In this document: positions 7,600 through 15,097 of the stretch, piece by piece
Layout of the letters: the number at the start of each line of letters is the position of its first letter
Numbering within the stretch: position 1 is the stretch's first letter
Assembly (NCBI GenBank): GCA_023433685.1
Contig: JAEYUD010000017.1
Coordinates: forward strand, 1 to 17,161
Reading direction: 5' to 3'
Source of the DNA: Bacteroidota bacterium
Lineage (GTDB): Bacteria > Bacteroidota > Ignavibacteria > Ignavibacteriales > Ignavibacteriaceae
Length of the DNA: 17,161 nucleotides
Notes under the pieces: model-generated
Told to the model about the DNA's origin: nothing
The model's input: only the letters and a program-made list of their open reading frames with translations
The model's database searches: none
Position numbers and translations under genes: made by a program

Positions 7600-7607
7600 C
7601 AAAGTTA
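7600..7607 (-). promoter_or_regulatory. Candidate Bacteroidota-type -7 element for the epimerase gene
   Basis: The minus strand reads TAACTTTG, a perfect match to the TAnnTTTG -7 consensus of Bacteroidota, and lies 34 bp upstream of the epimerase ATG, giving a short leader. No matching TTTG was found at the -33 distance, so this is half a promoter at best. Confidence 0.33.
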
Positions 7608-7645
7608 AGAATGTTAGATAAAAGAGAGTCATACAGGTGTGACAA

Positions 7646-9274
7646 ATGATCCAAAAACTTGATCAACGGAAGAATAATAACTCAAATCTCGAATATTGTT
7701 TGCCTTACAGCTGCAATTTTGTTAATTTTCCGACAAATTTGGACAAATTTCTAACCCCAAACGGAGATGATCCCCTGAAAAAAATCAGTTGGCTGTTGCT
7801 GCTGACGGCGATATGCACATTTAATATCTTCCCTCAAGTGACGGCGAAGATTATGACTTACAACATTCTCAATTATCCGGGCTCAACCGGACCGCAGCGG
7901 AATCCACTCTTCAGAACTGTTATTTCGAGCGTGGATCCTGATATTCTTGTGGTTGGTGAACTTGGCAGCACTGCTAATTTTGAAACTTTCCGCGATTCGG
8001 TGATGAAGAAGATATCAACGGATTATAATGCCGGGACATTTATCGACGGACCGGATACTGATCATGGTATTTTCTTCAAATCTTCGAAATTCACGTTTCT
8101 CTCGAATACTCCTATTCCTACGGAACTCCGGGATATCAGCCAGTTTATCGTTGTCGCGAATATGACTCACGATACTTTGATAATATACGCTGTTCATCTT
8201 AAGTCAAGCACGGGAAGCGCGAATGAAGCTCAGAGGGCAAGAGAGGTTGACAGCCTGAGAAAAGTAACCGACAGACTCCACGCGGCAGCAAATTTTATTG
8301 TACTCGGTGATTTTAACATGTATAAATCAACTGAAGCGGCATACGGCAAACTGACTAATCAGTCACTTCCCGGCTACTTTAAAGATCCCCTTGACATGCC
8401 CGGGAACTGGCAGGATAACCCGGCATACGCTCAGTATCATACACAGTCGCCCAGGACAAGACAGTTTGAAGGAGGTGCCACCGGTGGAATGGACGACAGG
8501 TTTGACATGATTCTGATGAGTCAGACCGTCTGGGATCTTGGTGGTGTGTATTACGTCCCTGGAAGTTATGTAGCGTATGGGAACGATGGTTTGCACCTGA
8601 ATGATTCGATCAATCGCCCGCCGAACAACGCTGTGGGGCAGACCATTGCTGACGCGCTTCATTACGCTTCTGATCACATACCGGTATTCGCAAATTTTAC
8701 CTTCTCAACCCCCGTTCCTGTTGAACTGGTCTCTTTTTCAGGCACCAGAGTGAATAGTGGAATTGAGCTGAACTGGCAGACGGCCACTGAAACCAATAAT
8801 TATGGTTTTGACGTTGAAAGGTCAGCGAGCGGAGATGACTGGACACGCGCGGGCTTTGTTGAAGGACACAACACTACCACACTTCCACAGTTTTACGGGT
8901 TTGTTGATCGGAACGCTTCTTCGGGTACCCGGTATTACCGTTTGAAGCAAATTGACAATGACGGCACAAGCAGTTTCTCAAAGGTGATAGAGATCAGTGA
9001 AAACCTTCCTTCCGGGTTCAAGTTGGAAAAGAACTACCCCAACCCGTTCAATCCATCCACCAAAATATCATTTGAACTCCCCGCGAGCGGTCATGTGACA
9101 TTGAGGGTATATGATGTGACAGGAAATGAAGTGGCTTTGCTCACCAATGGCACCCTTGAAGCGGGCAGACACGTGGTTGAATTCAGTCCGTCAGGCCTTG
9201 CCGCGGGGAACTACGTTTACCGCCTCTCGTGGAACGGGTTCAGCCTCAGCGGCAAGATGCTTTACCTGCCATAA
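7646..9274 (+). CDS. Secreted endonuclease/exonuclease/phosphatase-family protein with T9SS sorting domain
   Basis: 542 residues as an ATG-started frame. The signal-peptide-like stretch KKISWLLLLTAICTFNIFPQ begins only at residue 45, so translation probably starts later: CTG at 7775 has GGAG 8 bases upstream (7763-7766), and TTG at 7739 is another option. The nuclease domain is complete: N73 in KIMTYNILNY, E105 in VVGELG, H184 in IYAVHLKS, G-D-F-N at 221-224 and S-D-H-I-P at 342-346, the metal and catalytic residues of the DNase I-like fold. Residues about 355-450 form a linker/beta-sandwich domain (VELVSFSGTR, then LNWQTATETNNYGFDVERS) often found before T9SS tails. The sorting domain starts near 453, with YPNPFNP at 464-470. 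The protein is likely a surface or released nuclease or phosphodiesterase for nucleic acid or nucleotide scavenging; the exact substrate cannot be told. Confidence 0.88.
   Translation: MIQKLDQRKNNNSNLEYCLPYSCNFVNFPTNLDKFLTPNGDDPLKKISWLLLLTAICTFNIFPQVTAKIMTYNILNYPGSTGPQRNPLFRTVISSVDPDILVVGELGSTANFETFRDSVMKKISTDYNAGTFIDGPDTDHGIFFKSSKFTFLSNTPIPTELRDISQFIVVANMTHDTLIIYAVHLKSSTGSANEAQRAREVDSLRKVTDRLHAAANFIVLGDFNMYKSTEAAYGKLTNQSLPGYFKDPLDMPGNWQDNPAYAQYHTQSPRTRQFEGGATGGMDDRFDMILMSQTVWDLGGVYYVPGSYVAYGNDGLHLNDSINRPPNNAVGQTIADALHYASDHIPVFANFTFSTPVPVELVSFSGTRVNSGIELNWQTATETNNYGFDVERSASGDDWTRAGFVEGHNTTTLPQFYGFVDRNASSGTRYYRLKQIDNDGTSSFSKVIEISENLPSGFKLEKNYPNPFNPSTKISFELPASGHVTLRVYDVTGNEVALLTNGTLEAGRHVVEFSPSGLAAGNYVYRLSWNGFSLSGKMLYLP
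7699..7730 (+). promoter_or_regulatory. Candidate promoter inside the 5' part of the nuclease frame
   Basis: TTTG (7699-7702), a 20-base spacer and TAATTTTC (7723-7730) resemble the Bacteroidota TTTG / TAnnTTTG promoter, with one mismatch at the last -7 base. If real, transcription starts after 7735, which would exclude the ATG at 7646 and favour a later start near the signal peptide. Confidence 0.25.
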
Positions 9275-9283
9275 GCGAGGTAT

Positions 9284-9309
9284 CAGGCGGGGGACAACAC
9301 CCTCGCCTG
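9284..9309 (+). terminator. Strong hairpin after the nuclease gene, probable terminator
   Basis: CAGGCGGGGG (9284-9293) and CCCTCGCCTG (9300-9309) form a 10-pair GC-rich stem with one G-U pair and the loop ACAACA. It begins 10 bp after the stop codon of the secreted nuclease. It is not followed by a U run (AAAATCAC follows), so it may be a processing or stabilising hairpin instead of a classic intrinsic terminator. Confidence 0.5.
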
Positions 9310-9317
9310 AAAATCAC

Positions 9318-9325
9318 TATATTTG
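9318..9325 (+). promoter_or_regulatory. Candidate Bacteroidota-type -7 element for the serine dehydratase gene
   Basis: TATATTTG is a perfect TAnnTTTG match between the hairpin at 9284-9309 and the ATG at 9345. It would give a leader of only about 13 bases. No -33 TTG is visible, since the matching position falls in the hairpin. Confidence 0.33.
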
Positions 9326-9344
9326 AAAAAACGCTTTTGGAAAT

Positions 9345-10547
9345 ATGGAATCGATCAGAGACATCTACCGCATTGGCTTCGGGCCATCGAGCAGCCACAC
9401 AATGGGCCCCCGGAAGGCAGCAGAAATATTCAAAGAAAAGAACCCCGAATCCCCAAGGTTTAGGGTGATTCTTCATGGCTCGCTCGCCGCGACAGGTAGA
9501 GGACACCTTACTGACAAGGCACTGCTCGATGTGCTCTCGTACGACAAAACCGAAATTCTTTGGAAGCCGGAGGAGATACTCCCAAAACACCCCAACGCCC
9601 TCACTCTTGAGGCACTTGATGACTCCGGAAGTGTAACCGACTCATGGCGTGTCTTCTCGGTAGGTGGTGGAAAGATAATTGATGACGACCACGACCCTGC
9701 TGAAGACTCTGTTTACCCCCTGACCACCATGAAGGAAATACTTGATTGGACGAAGGAAACCGGCTGCTCTTTTTGGGAGTATGTCGAAGAAATTGAGGGG
9801 AAGGATATCTATGACCATCTGGCAGAAGTGTGGGAAGTGATGAAACTTTCAATAGCCAACGGCCTTGAAGCCGAGGGGGTACTCCCGGGTCCGCTTAACC
9901 TCCGCAGGAAGGCCTCATCATATTTCGTGAAAGCTAAAAATTACTCAACCACTCTAAAAGAGAAAACCCTGATCTTTGCATACGCTCTTGCTGTGGGTGA
10001 GGAGAACGCTGCCGGTGGAAGAATTGTTACTGCCCCTACTTGCGGTTCATGTGGTACCATGCCGGCAGTTCTGAAGAGGATGGCAGACAGCTTTGAGTTT
10101 TCTGATCAAAAAATGCACCGTGCTCTCGCGACAGCGGGTCTGATCGGTAATCTCGTTAAAACAAATGCTTCAATTTCCGGGGCAAGAGTTGGATGTCAGG
10201 GTGAGATAGGTACTGCCTGCGCGATGGCGAGCGCTGCTGCCACTCAGCTTCTGGGTGGGACACCACTTCAAATAGAATATGCCGCTGAAATGGGGATCGA
10301 GCACCACCTCGGGCTGACTTGTGATCCGATAATGGGGCTTGTGCAGGTTCCGTGCATCGAGAGAAATGCCTTCGCGGCTGAAAGGGCGCTTAACACTGCC
10401 ACTTTTTCACTTCTTTCAGACGGGCAGCACTTGGTTTCATTCGACAAAATAGTAAAAACGATGAAACAGACGGGGCACGACCTCCCCTCGATCTACAAGG
10501 AAACATCAGAAGGCGGTCTTGCTTACTTCTACAAGAAGAAGGCGTGA
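9345..10547 (+). CDS. sdaA: L-serine ammonia-lyase (iron-sulfur L-serine dehydratase), single chain
   Basis: 400 residues. It converts L-serine to pyruvate and ammonia using a [4Fe-4S] cluster. The N-terminal beta domain has the substrate-binding S-S-S-H-T-M-G-P at 15-22 and HGSLAATGRGH at 44-54; the alpha domain follows from about 160. The three cysteines expected to bind the cluster are present: C284 (RVGCQGEIG), C326 (LTCDPIMG) and C337 (VQVPCIERN). TAPTCGSCGTMPAVL (229-243) is another family block. Both domains are in one chain, as in E. coli SdaA, but the protein is about 50 residues shorter than that enzyme; in many Gram-positive bacteria the two domains are separate proteins. The cluster makes the enzyme oxygen-sensitive, which fits an anaerobic or micro-aerobic host. 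It lies 121 bp before the tryptophanase gene and has a weak GGA about 6 bases before the ATG. Confidence 0.93.
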   Translation: MESIRDIYRIGFGPSSSHTMGPRKAAEIFKEKNPESPRFRVILHGSLAATGRGHLTDKALLDVLSYDKTEILWKPEEILPKHPNALTLEALDDSGSVTDSWRVFSVGGGKIIDDDHDPAEDSVYPLTTMKEILDWTKETGCSFWEYVEEIEGKDIYDHLAEVWEVMKLSIANGLEAEGVLPGPLNLRRKASSYFVKAKNYSTTLKEKTLIFAYALAVGEENAAGGRIVTAPTCGSCGTMPAVLKRMADSFEFSDQKMHRALATAGLIGNLVKTNASISGARVGCQGEIGTACAMASAAATQLLGGTPLQIEYAAEMGIEHHLGLTCDPIMGLVQVPCIERNAFAAERALNTATFSLLSDGQHLVSFDKIVKTMKQTGHDLPSIYKETSEGGLAYFYKKKA

Positions 10548-10612
10548 TCCGGCTGTAATTCCCCTTTCTTTTTGCTACCTCTTCCCCTTTCGTATTGCTT
10601 TCTCAAGAATTT

Positions 10613-10643
10613 TTGACAAATTTGACGACTTGCTTTTTATTCT
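10613..10643 (+). promoter_or_regulatory. Candidate promoter of the tryptophanase gene run
   Basis: TTGACA (10613-10618, a perfect sigma70 -35 box) is followed after 19 bases by TATTCT (10638-10643). The spacer is longer than the ideal 17. It lies in the 121-bp gap before the tryptophanase ATG, downstream of a C/T-rich tract (10560-10605). No leader ORF resembling TnaC was found: there is no ATG between 10548 and 10668. Confidence 0.3.
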
Positions 10644-10668
10644 TACGAAAAAGGAAAACATACGAGAG

Positions 10669-12042
10669 ATGAGAACAATAATAGAACCATTTAGAATTAA
10701 ATCGGTTGAGCCGATCCGCTTCACCACCCGCGAAGAGAGGGAAGTGATTCTGAAGAACGCCGGCTACAACCCATTCGCGATACACGCCGATGATGTGCTG
10801 ATCGACCTTCTTACAGATAGCGGCACTTCAGCAATGAGCTCTGACCAGTGGGCGGGCGTGATGATGGGAGACGAATCGTACGCCGGATCAAAAAGTTTTT
10901 ACAAATTCGACTCGGCCGTGAAGAACATCACCGGCTTCAAGCATGTGATCCCAACCCACCAGGGAAGAGCTTCCGAAAAGATCCTCTTCACCATCATCGG
11001 CGGCGAGGGGAAGTACATCTGCAACAACACCCATTTCGACACAACCCGCGCGAATGTTGAGTACTCAGGCGCGGTTGCTGAAGATTTCATGACCGAAGTG
11101 GGGCGCCACCCTGAAACACGCGCCGACTTTAAGGGAAATATGGACATCCCCGCGCTGGAAGCTTTCATCCAGAAAACAGGTGCCGAAAACATTCCACTGG
11201 TAATGATTACGGTTACCAACAACTCAGGTGGCGGTCAGCCCGTTTCGATGCAGAACATCCGCGAGACAAAGGAAGTCTGCAAGAAATATGGCATCCCCCT
11301 CTTCCTTGATGCCTGCCGTTTTGCCGAGAATGCTTACTTCATTAAGAAACGCGAAAAAGGCTACGCGAATAAAACACCCCTCGAGATAGCTCAGGAGATG
11401 TTCTCTTATGCCGACGGCTGCACAATGAGCGCGAAAAAGGATGCTTTTGCCAATATCGGCGGGATCCTCGCCATGAATGATGACGACCTCGCCATGAAAT
11501 GTCGCAACCTCCTTATTGTAACCGAAGGGTTTACCACTTACGGCGGTCTGGCAGGACGCGACCTTGAAGCAATTGCCCAGGGTTTGGTTGAGATCATGGA
11601 TGAGCATTACCTCCAGTACAGGCTCCGCAGTACCGAATACCTTGGAGAGAAATTGGTTTCGAACGGTGTGCCGATACTTGAACCACCCGGCGGACACGCG
11701 ATATACCTCGATGCCAAGCGTTTCGCCCCCCACATCCCCGCGCATCAGTTCCCGGGGCAGGCAATTGTCTGTGAACTTTACCTCGAGGGAGGTATAAGAT
11801 CGTGCGAGATCGGCAGCGTTATGTTCGGGCACACCCTCCCCGACGGGACATTCGTTCCTTCGGCGATGGAGCTGGTTCGTCTCGCGATACCGAGGAGGGT
11901 TTACACCCAGAGCCACTTCGACTATATGATCGAATCGATAATCGATGTTCACAAGCGGAGAACCGGGCTTAAAGGTATGAAAATTGTTGAACAGGCACCG
12001 ATGTTAAGACATTTTACGGCTAAATTCAACTATGTTTCTTAA
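10669..12042 (+). CDS. tnaA: Tryptophanase (tryptophan indole-lyase)
   Basis: 457 residues from the ATG at 10669. The frame is open from 10519, but the extra 50 residues are unlike the family, while MRTIIEPFRIKSVEP matches the family N-terminus. It is a PLP-dependent beta-lyase: K257 in MSAKKDAF forms the PLP aldimine, D214 and R217 in FLDACRFAE hold PLP, and Y71 is conserved. Overall it looks much like tyrosine phenol-lyase (SSDQWAGVMMGDESYAGS, FKHVIPTHQGR), and its numbering matches the Citrobacter enzyme exactly. But the three residues that separate the two activities are of the tryptophanase kind: D124 instead of Thr, I381 instead of the phenol-lyase Arg, and H448 (LRHFTAKF) instead of Phe. 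It should therefore split L-tryptophan into indole, pyruvate and ammonia. Its 3' end overlaps the DUF4905 gene by 11 bp. It is the first gene of a tight six-gene run. Confidence 0.88.
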   Translation: MRTIIEPFRIKSVEPIRFTTREEREVILKNAGYNPFAIHADDVLIDLLTDSGTSAMSSDQWAGVMMGDESYAGSKSFYKFDSAVKNITGFKHVIPTHQGRASEKILFTIIGGEGKYICNNTHFDTTRANVEYSGAVAEDFMTEVGRHPETRADFKGNMDIPALEAFIQKTGAENIPLVMITVTNNSGGGQPVSMQNIRETKEVCKKYGIPLFLDACRFAENAYFIKKREKGYANKTPLEIAQEMFSYADGCTMSAKKDAFANIGGILAMNDDDLAMKCRNLLIVTEGFTTYGGLAGRDLEAIAQGLVEIMDEHYLQYRLRSTEYLGEKLVSNGVPILEPPGGHAIYLDAKRFAPHIPAHQFPGQAIVCELYLEGGIRSCEIGSVMFGHTLPDGTFVPSAMELVRLAIPRRVYTQSHFDYMIESIIDVHKRRTGLKGMKIVEQAPMLRHFTAKFNYVS

Positions 12043-12862
12043 GACAAACTTCAAACTGAAGTTCGGACACGACTTCGATTCGCCGGTTTGGAGGCTGATG
12101 ATAACCAACCCTGCCCTCCTTACGGTAGAGGAGCGCGATCCTGAAAAAAAGGATGCCTTCTACCACATCTTCGACCTCCGGACCGGTAAGCCACTTCTTC
12201 AGAAATTCAGTGCACCTGACAATTTCTGGAGTGGTATCGAGGCTGTTGCAGGCCACCGCGTTTACTTCCACGGTTATAAATCGGCAGGCCTGCCCTACCA
12301 TAAGGGTATTTACGTCTGGGACCTCGACCGCGGTGACTTCATCTGGAAGAACGAGGAACTCGGCTGGATGTTCCGCAATCAAGAGGGGATCTACGCCTTC
12401 AGGCAGAAGTTTGAGTCGCAGGACTACTTCCTCCTCGATCCCGAAACGGGGGAAGTGCTTGCTGAACTTGGCGGCGACTCAAACCGGATCCACGAGATGG
12501 CGGAACTGGAGGGGCTGAAGGACGACTACAGCGCCTATACTTACCCCGAAAACTTTGTTTTTTCAGCCTGGAACACGGGAGGTTACCTTGAATCACTCTT
12601 CCCTCCCGACGCGATAAAAAGCGAAGCGGAAGTCTTTAGCAACAACGGTATCGTTTTTCTGAACATCCACTCGGGCAACCCGAAGGAGGGCTTCTCGAAC
12701 GAATTGCTGGCTGTAGACCCCGAAAAAAAGAAGGTTTTAAAGCGGTTCAACCTTAACACCCGCTCAAAAAACATGATGGCTGAAAGCTGTTTTATTTGGA
12801 ATGACCTCCTTTTTCTCATGTACGGGAAAAAGAGAATTGAGGTCAGGGAGATAAGAAAATGA
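12032..12862 (+). CDS. DUF4905-type protein of unknown function
   Basis: 276 residues with no signal peptide or membrane segment, so probably cytoplasmic. It resembles the DUF4905 family found mostly in Bacteroidota: KFGHDFDSPVWRLMITN at the N-terminus, FYHIFDLRTGKPLLQKF (about 43-59), GIYVWDLDRGDFIWKNEELGW (about 92-112) and FLLDPETGEVLAELGG (about 133-148). Repeated 'D-L-x-x-G-x' turns after beta strands suggest a beta-propeller-like or WD/PQQ-like fold; this is inferred from pattern only. The function is unknown. The start lies 11 bp inside the tryptophanase gene with no Shine-Dalgarno sequence, and the stop overlaps the AMMECR1 start by 4 bp. Translation is probably coupled on both sides. 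Confidence 0.75.
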   Translation: MFLKTNFKLKFGHDFDSPVWRLMITNPALLTVEERDPEKKDAFYHIFDLRTGKPLLQKFSAPDNFWSGIEAVAGHRVYFHGYKSAGLPYHKGIYVWDLDRGDFIWKNEELGWMFRNQEGIYAFRQKFESQDYFLLDPETGEVLAELGGDSNRIHEMAELEGLKDDYSAYTYPENFVFSAWNTGGYLESLFPPDAIKSEAEVFSNNGIVFLNIHSGNPKEGFSNELLAVDPEKKKVLKRFNLNTRSKNMMAESCFIWNDLLFLMYGKKRIEVREIRK

Positions 12863-13410
12863 CACACGAAGAGAGACAACTGCTGCTTAAGGCAGCACGG
12901 AACAGGATAGAGCGTCACCTCGGACTGACTAATGAAATGGTGCACCTCCCCGCCGAAGGGGTGTTCGACACCCTTAGCGGATGCTTCGTTACGTTACATG
13001 CACACGGTGACCTGCGCGGGTGCATCGGGTTCATCAAGGCTGTTGAGCCACTCCGCAATACGATAGAGGAGGCTGCAATTCTCGCCGCCACTGAAGACCC
13101 CCGCTTCCCACCGGTAAACGCGCGGGAGTGGCACCATGTCAGCATTGAAATATCAGTTCTCACTCCGCCGTTTGATATGGAGAGCTACGATGATATCGTG
13201 GTCGGCAAGCACGGGCTTATAGTCCGGGAGGGGTACAGAAGCGGTTTGCTCCTTCCGCAGGTGCCGGTTGAGCACGGCATGGACAGGGATGAATTCCTCG
13301 ATGCCCTCTGCCGCAAAGCGGGGCTTCCGCCCAAACTCTGGACACAAAAACAACTAAAATTACAGGCTTTTACCGCCGAGGTTTTCTCGGAGGAGTACCA
13401 AAATGGTTGA
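12859..13410 (+). CDS. amrA: AmmeMemoRadiSam system protein A (AMMECR1 domain)
   Basis: 183 residues, a single AMMECR1 domain. The family hallmark L-R-G-C-I-G-F is at 52-58 (GDLRGCIGFIKAVEPL), followed by AAILAATEDPRFPPV (72-86), ISVLTPP (98-104), HGLIVREGYRSGLLLPQV (118-135) and LDALCRKAGLP (147-157), all typical of the family. AMMECR1 proteins occur in all three domains of life; in prokaryotes they are often next to a MEMO-like protein and a radical SAM enzyme, a set whose biochemical job is not established. The ATG overlaps the DUF4905 stop by 4 bp and has GGGAG upstream. The 3' end overlaps the MEMO gene by 8 bp. No radical SAM gene is present nearby. Confidence 0.92.
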   Translation: MTHEERQLLLKAARNRIERHLGLTNEMVHLPAEGVFDTLSGCFVTLHAHGDLRGCIGFIKAVEPLRNTIEEAAILAATEDPRFPPVNAREWHHVSIEISVLTPPFDMESYDDIVVGKHGLIVREGYRSGLLLPQVPVEHGMDRDEFLDALCRKAGLPPKLWTQKQLKLQAFTAEVFSEEYQNG

Positions 13411-14227
13411 GATCAGAAGACCGGCAGTGGCCGGAATGTTTTATCCCGCCAACCCCGAAAAGCTTCAGGCACAGATTACAGGACTTTTCAACAAGGTTGA
13501 GAAAACACCAGAAAACAACATCGCCATACAGGGAATTGTAGCCCCACACGCCGGTTATGTTTACTCCGGTCTCACAGCCGCCTATGCCTACAAACCCCTC
13601 GCGGAGAAGAAATATACCAGGATAATCATCCTTTCGCCGAGCCATCGTGAGTATTTCGGTGGCATTTCGATCTATGACGGCGACGCTTGGGATACCCCGC
13701 TCGGCCGGGTGAAAATAGCCAGGGATGTAGCCGAAAAAATGGAGGCATCTTCCCCCGCGATAATGAGAAGCATGGCCGGCCACCGCGATGAGCACGGAGT
13801 CGAAGTGCACCTTCCATTCCTGCAGCACCTTTACGGACACGATTTTGAGTTCGTTCCAGTGGTAATGGGCGAACAGTCACATAATAATATTATAGAGCTC
13901 TCACACGCCCTGCTTGAAGTGATGGATGATGATACACTGATTGTTGCTTCGAGCGATCTTTCACATTTCTACTCAAAATCTGTGGCGAACACTCTCGACT
14001 CTGTTATGGCAGACAGGATAGTGCACTACGACCCCGATGCCCTTGAGAACGACCTCAGCAACCGGATAACCGAAGCATGCGGCGGTGGGCTTGTGGTGGC
14101 GATGATGAAAGCAACAAAGCGTGCGGGTATAAGGCACTCGCTCCTTCTGCACAGGTCGGATTCAGGCGATGTAAGCGGTGACAATTCTTCCGTAGTGGGC
14201 TACCTCTCCGCCTCATTTTACAATTAG
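13403..14227 (+). CDS. amrB: AmmeMemoRadiSam system protein B (MEMO1 family)
   Basis: 274 residues, full-length for the family. It opens with RRPAVAGMFYP and has APHAGYVYSG (H49), LSPSHREYF (H81), DGDAWDTPLG (92-101), DEHGVEVHLPFLQ (129-141), ASSDLSHF (182-189) and EACGGG (C226). H49, H81 and the cysteine correspond to the metal-binding site of human MEMO1 (H49, H81, C244); the fold is related to class III extradiol ring-opening dioxygenases. It may therefore bind a redox metal such as copper or iron. The bacterial function is unknown. A strong Shine-Dalgarno (GGAGGAG, 13389-13395) lies inside the end of the AMMECR1 gene, which it overlaps by 8 bp. The pairing is conserved widely, so the two proteins probably act together. 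Confidence 0.93.
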   Translation: MVEIRRPAVAGMFYPANPEKLQAQITGLFNKVEKTPENNIAIQGIVAPHAGYVYSGLTAAYAYKPLAEKKYTRIIILSPSHREYFGGISIYDGDAWDTPLGRVKIARDVAEKMEASSPAIMRSMAGHRDEHGVEVHLPFLQHLYGHDFEFVPVVMGEQSHNNIIELSHALLEVMDDDTLIVASSDLSHFYSKSVANTLDSVMADRIVHYDPDALENDLSNRITEACGGGLVVAMMKATKRAGIRHSLLLHRSDSGDVSGDNSSVVGYLSASFYN

Positions 14228-14236
14228 GAGGCCATC

Positions 14237-15097
14237 ATGAAGAAGAAAATAGCCTTCATAGGTACGGGAAGAAAGGCATGGTCACTCGCGCAGGCGTTCA
14301 GCGAGGCCGGCTATGAACTCGCATTCGCCATCAGCCGGACTGAGAAAAACCTGCGGCATTTCACTTCCCACTTTAAGATCGAGAGCACCCCGAAGACAAC
14401 CGAAGAATTGAAAGCCGCTTTTTCTGAGCCAATAACGGTGTTGTTGGCTGTACCCGACTCTGAAATAAGCCCCGTAGCGATCGAACTCGCCCTGCTCGGT
14501 TTACCGTTGGAGGGATCGCTGTTCATTCACCTTTCCGGTTCCAAGAACTCGGGGGAGATCTACCCACTCCTTGAGAAGGGGGCGCTGACGGGCACGCTGC
14601 ACATTCCGCAGACTTTCCCAAGTATAGAGCCCGTTTCGATCCAGGGCCTCCCCGTCGCTGTTGAAGCATCATCCCCCGAAGCGGAGAAATTACTTTTTCA
14701 AATGGCTCACGATCTAAACCTTCATACCATTTGCATCGCCCCGGAAAAGAAGATATATTACCATCTCGCTGCGGTTTTTGCATCCAATTTCTTCCCCGCC
14801 ATCGTGGCGGACTCGATAAAACTCTTCGAAAAAGCCGGCGGCGGCAGGGAAGAATATTTCAGGATCTTTGCCCCGATTATCACAACAACCTTCACAAACA
14901 TCATAAAGCACGGACCCGAAAACTCCGTCTCCGGCGTCGTCTCACGAAAAGACAGCGAATCCATCGGCCTCCACCTCGCCGCCCTCGCCGAAGACCCCGC
15001 GCTTAAAGATGTTCTTGCATCTTACCTCCATTTAACCGCTAAAACCGCGGATCTGCTGGGGGTTGATGTTGAAATAAAACAGGTGGAGGGCGAATAG
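14237..15097 (+). CDS. Rossmann-like plus DUF2520 domain protein (pyrroline-5-carboxylate reductase-like fold)
   Basis: 286 residues. N-terminal Rossmann domain: KKIAFIGTGRKAWSLAQAF, with G-x-G-x-x-A at 9-14, then a strand at FAISRTEKNL (about 34-43), VLLAVPDSEI (about 68-77) and FIHLSGSKNS (about 95-104). The C-terminal helical DUF2520 domain covers about 125-280 and includes HIPQTFPSI (about 117-125; most relatives have H-P-x-Q-T-F), YYHLAAVFASNFFPA and SVSGVVSRKDSESIGLHL. The architecture is shared with F420-dependent and P5C-reductase-like oxidoreductases, but the substrate of the family is not known. A perfect AGGAGG (14226-14231) lies 5 bases before the ATG. It sits 9 bp after MEMO, and its stop TAG shares one base with the GTG start of the next gene. 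Confidence 0.85.
   Translation: MKKKIAFIGTGRKAWSLAQAFSEAGYELAFAISRTEKNLRHFTSHFKIESTPKTTEELKAAFSEPITVLLAVPDSEISPVAIELALLGLPLEGSLFIHLSGSKNSGEIYPLLEKGALTGTLHIPQTFPSIEPVSIQGLPVAVEASSPEAEKLLFQMAHDLNLHTICIAPEKKIYYHLAAVFASNFFPAIVADSIKLFEKAGGGREEYFRIFAPIITTTFTNIIKHGPENSVSGVVSRKDSESIGLHLAALAEDPALKDVLASYLHLTAKTADLLGVDVEIKQVEGE

Noticed and set aside
10519..10668. 50-residue N-terminal extension of the tryptophanase frame
   Set aside because: It overlaps the end of sdaA, has no resemblance to the family, and the internal ATG at 10669 matches the conserved family start.
11224..11952. Long minus-strand ORF of 242 codons inside tnaA
   Set aside because: It is a shadow of the strongly conserved tryptophanase frame on the other strand and shows no recognisable domain.
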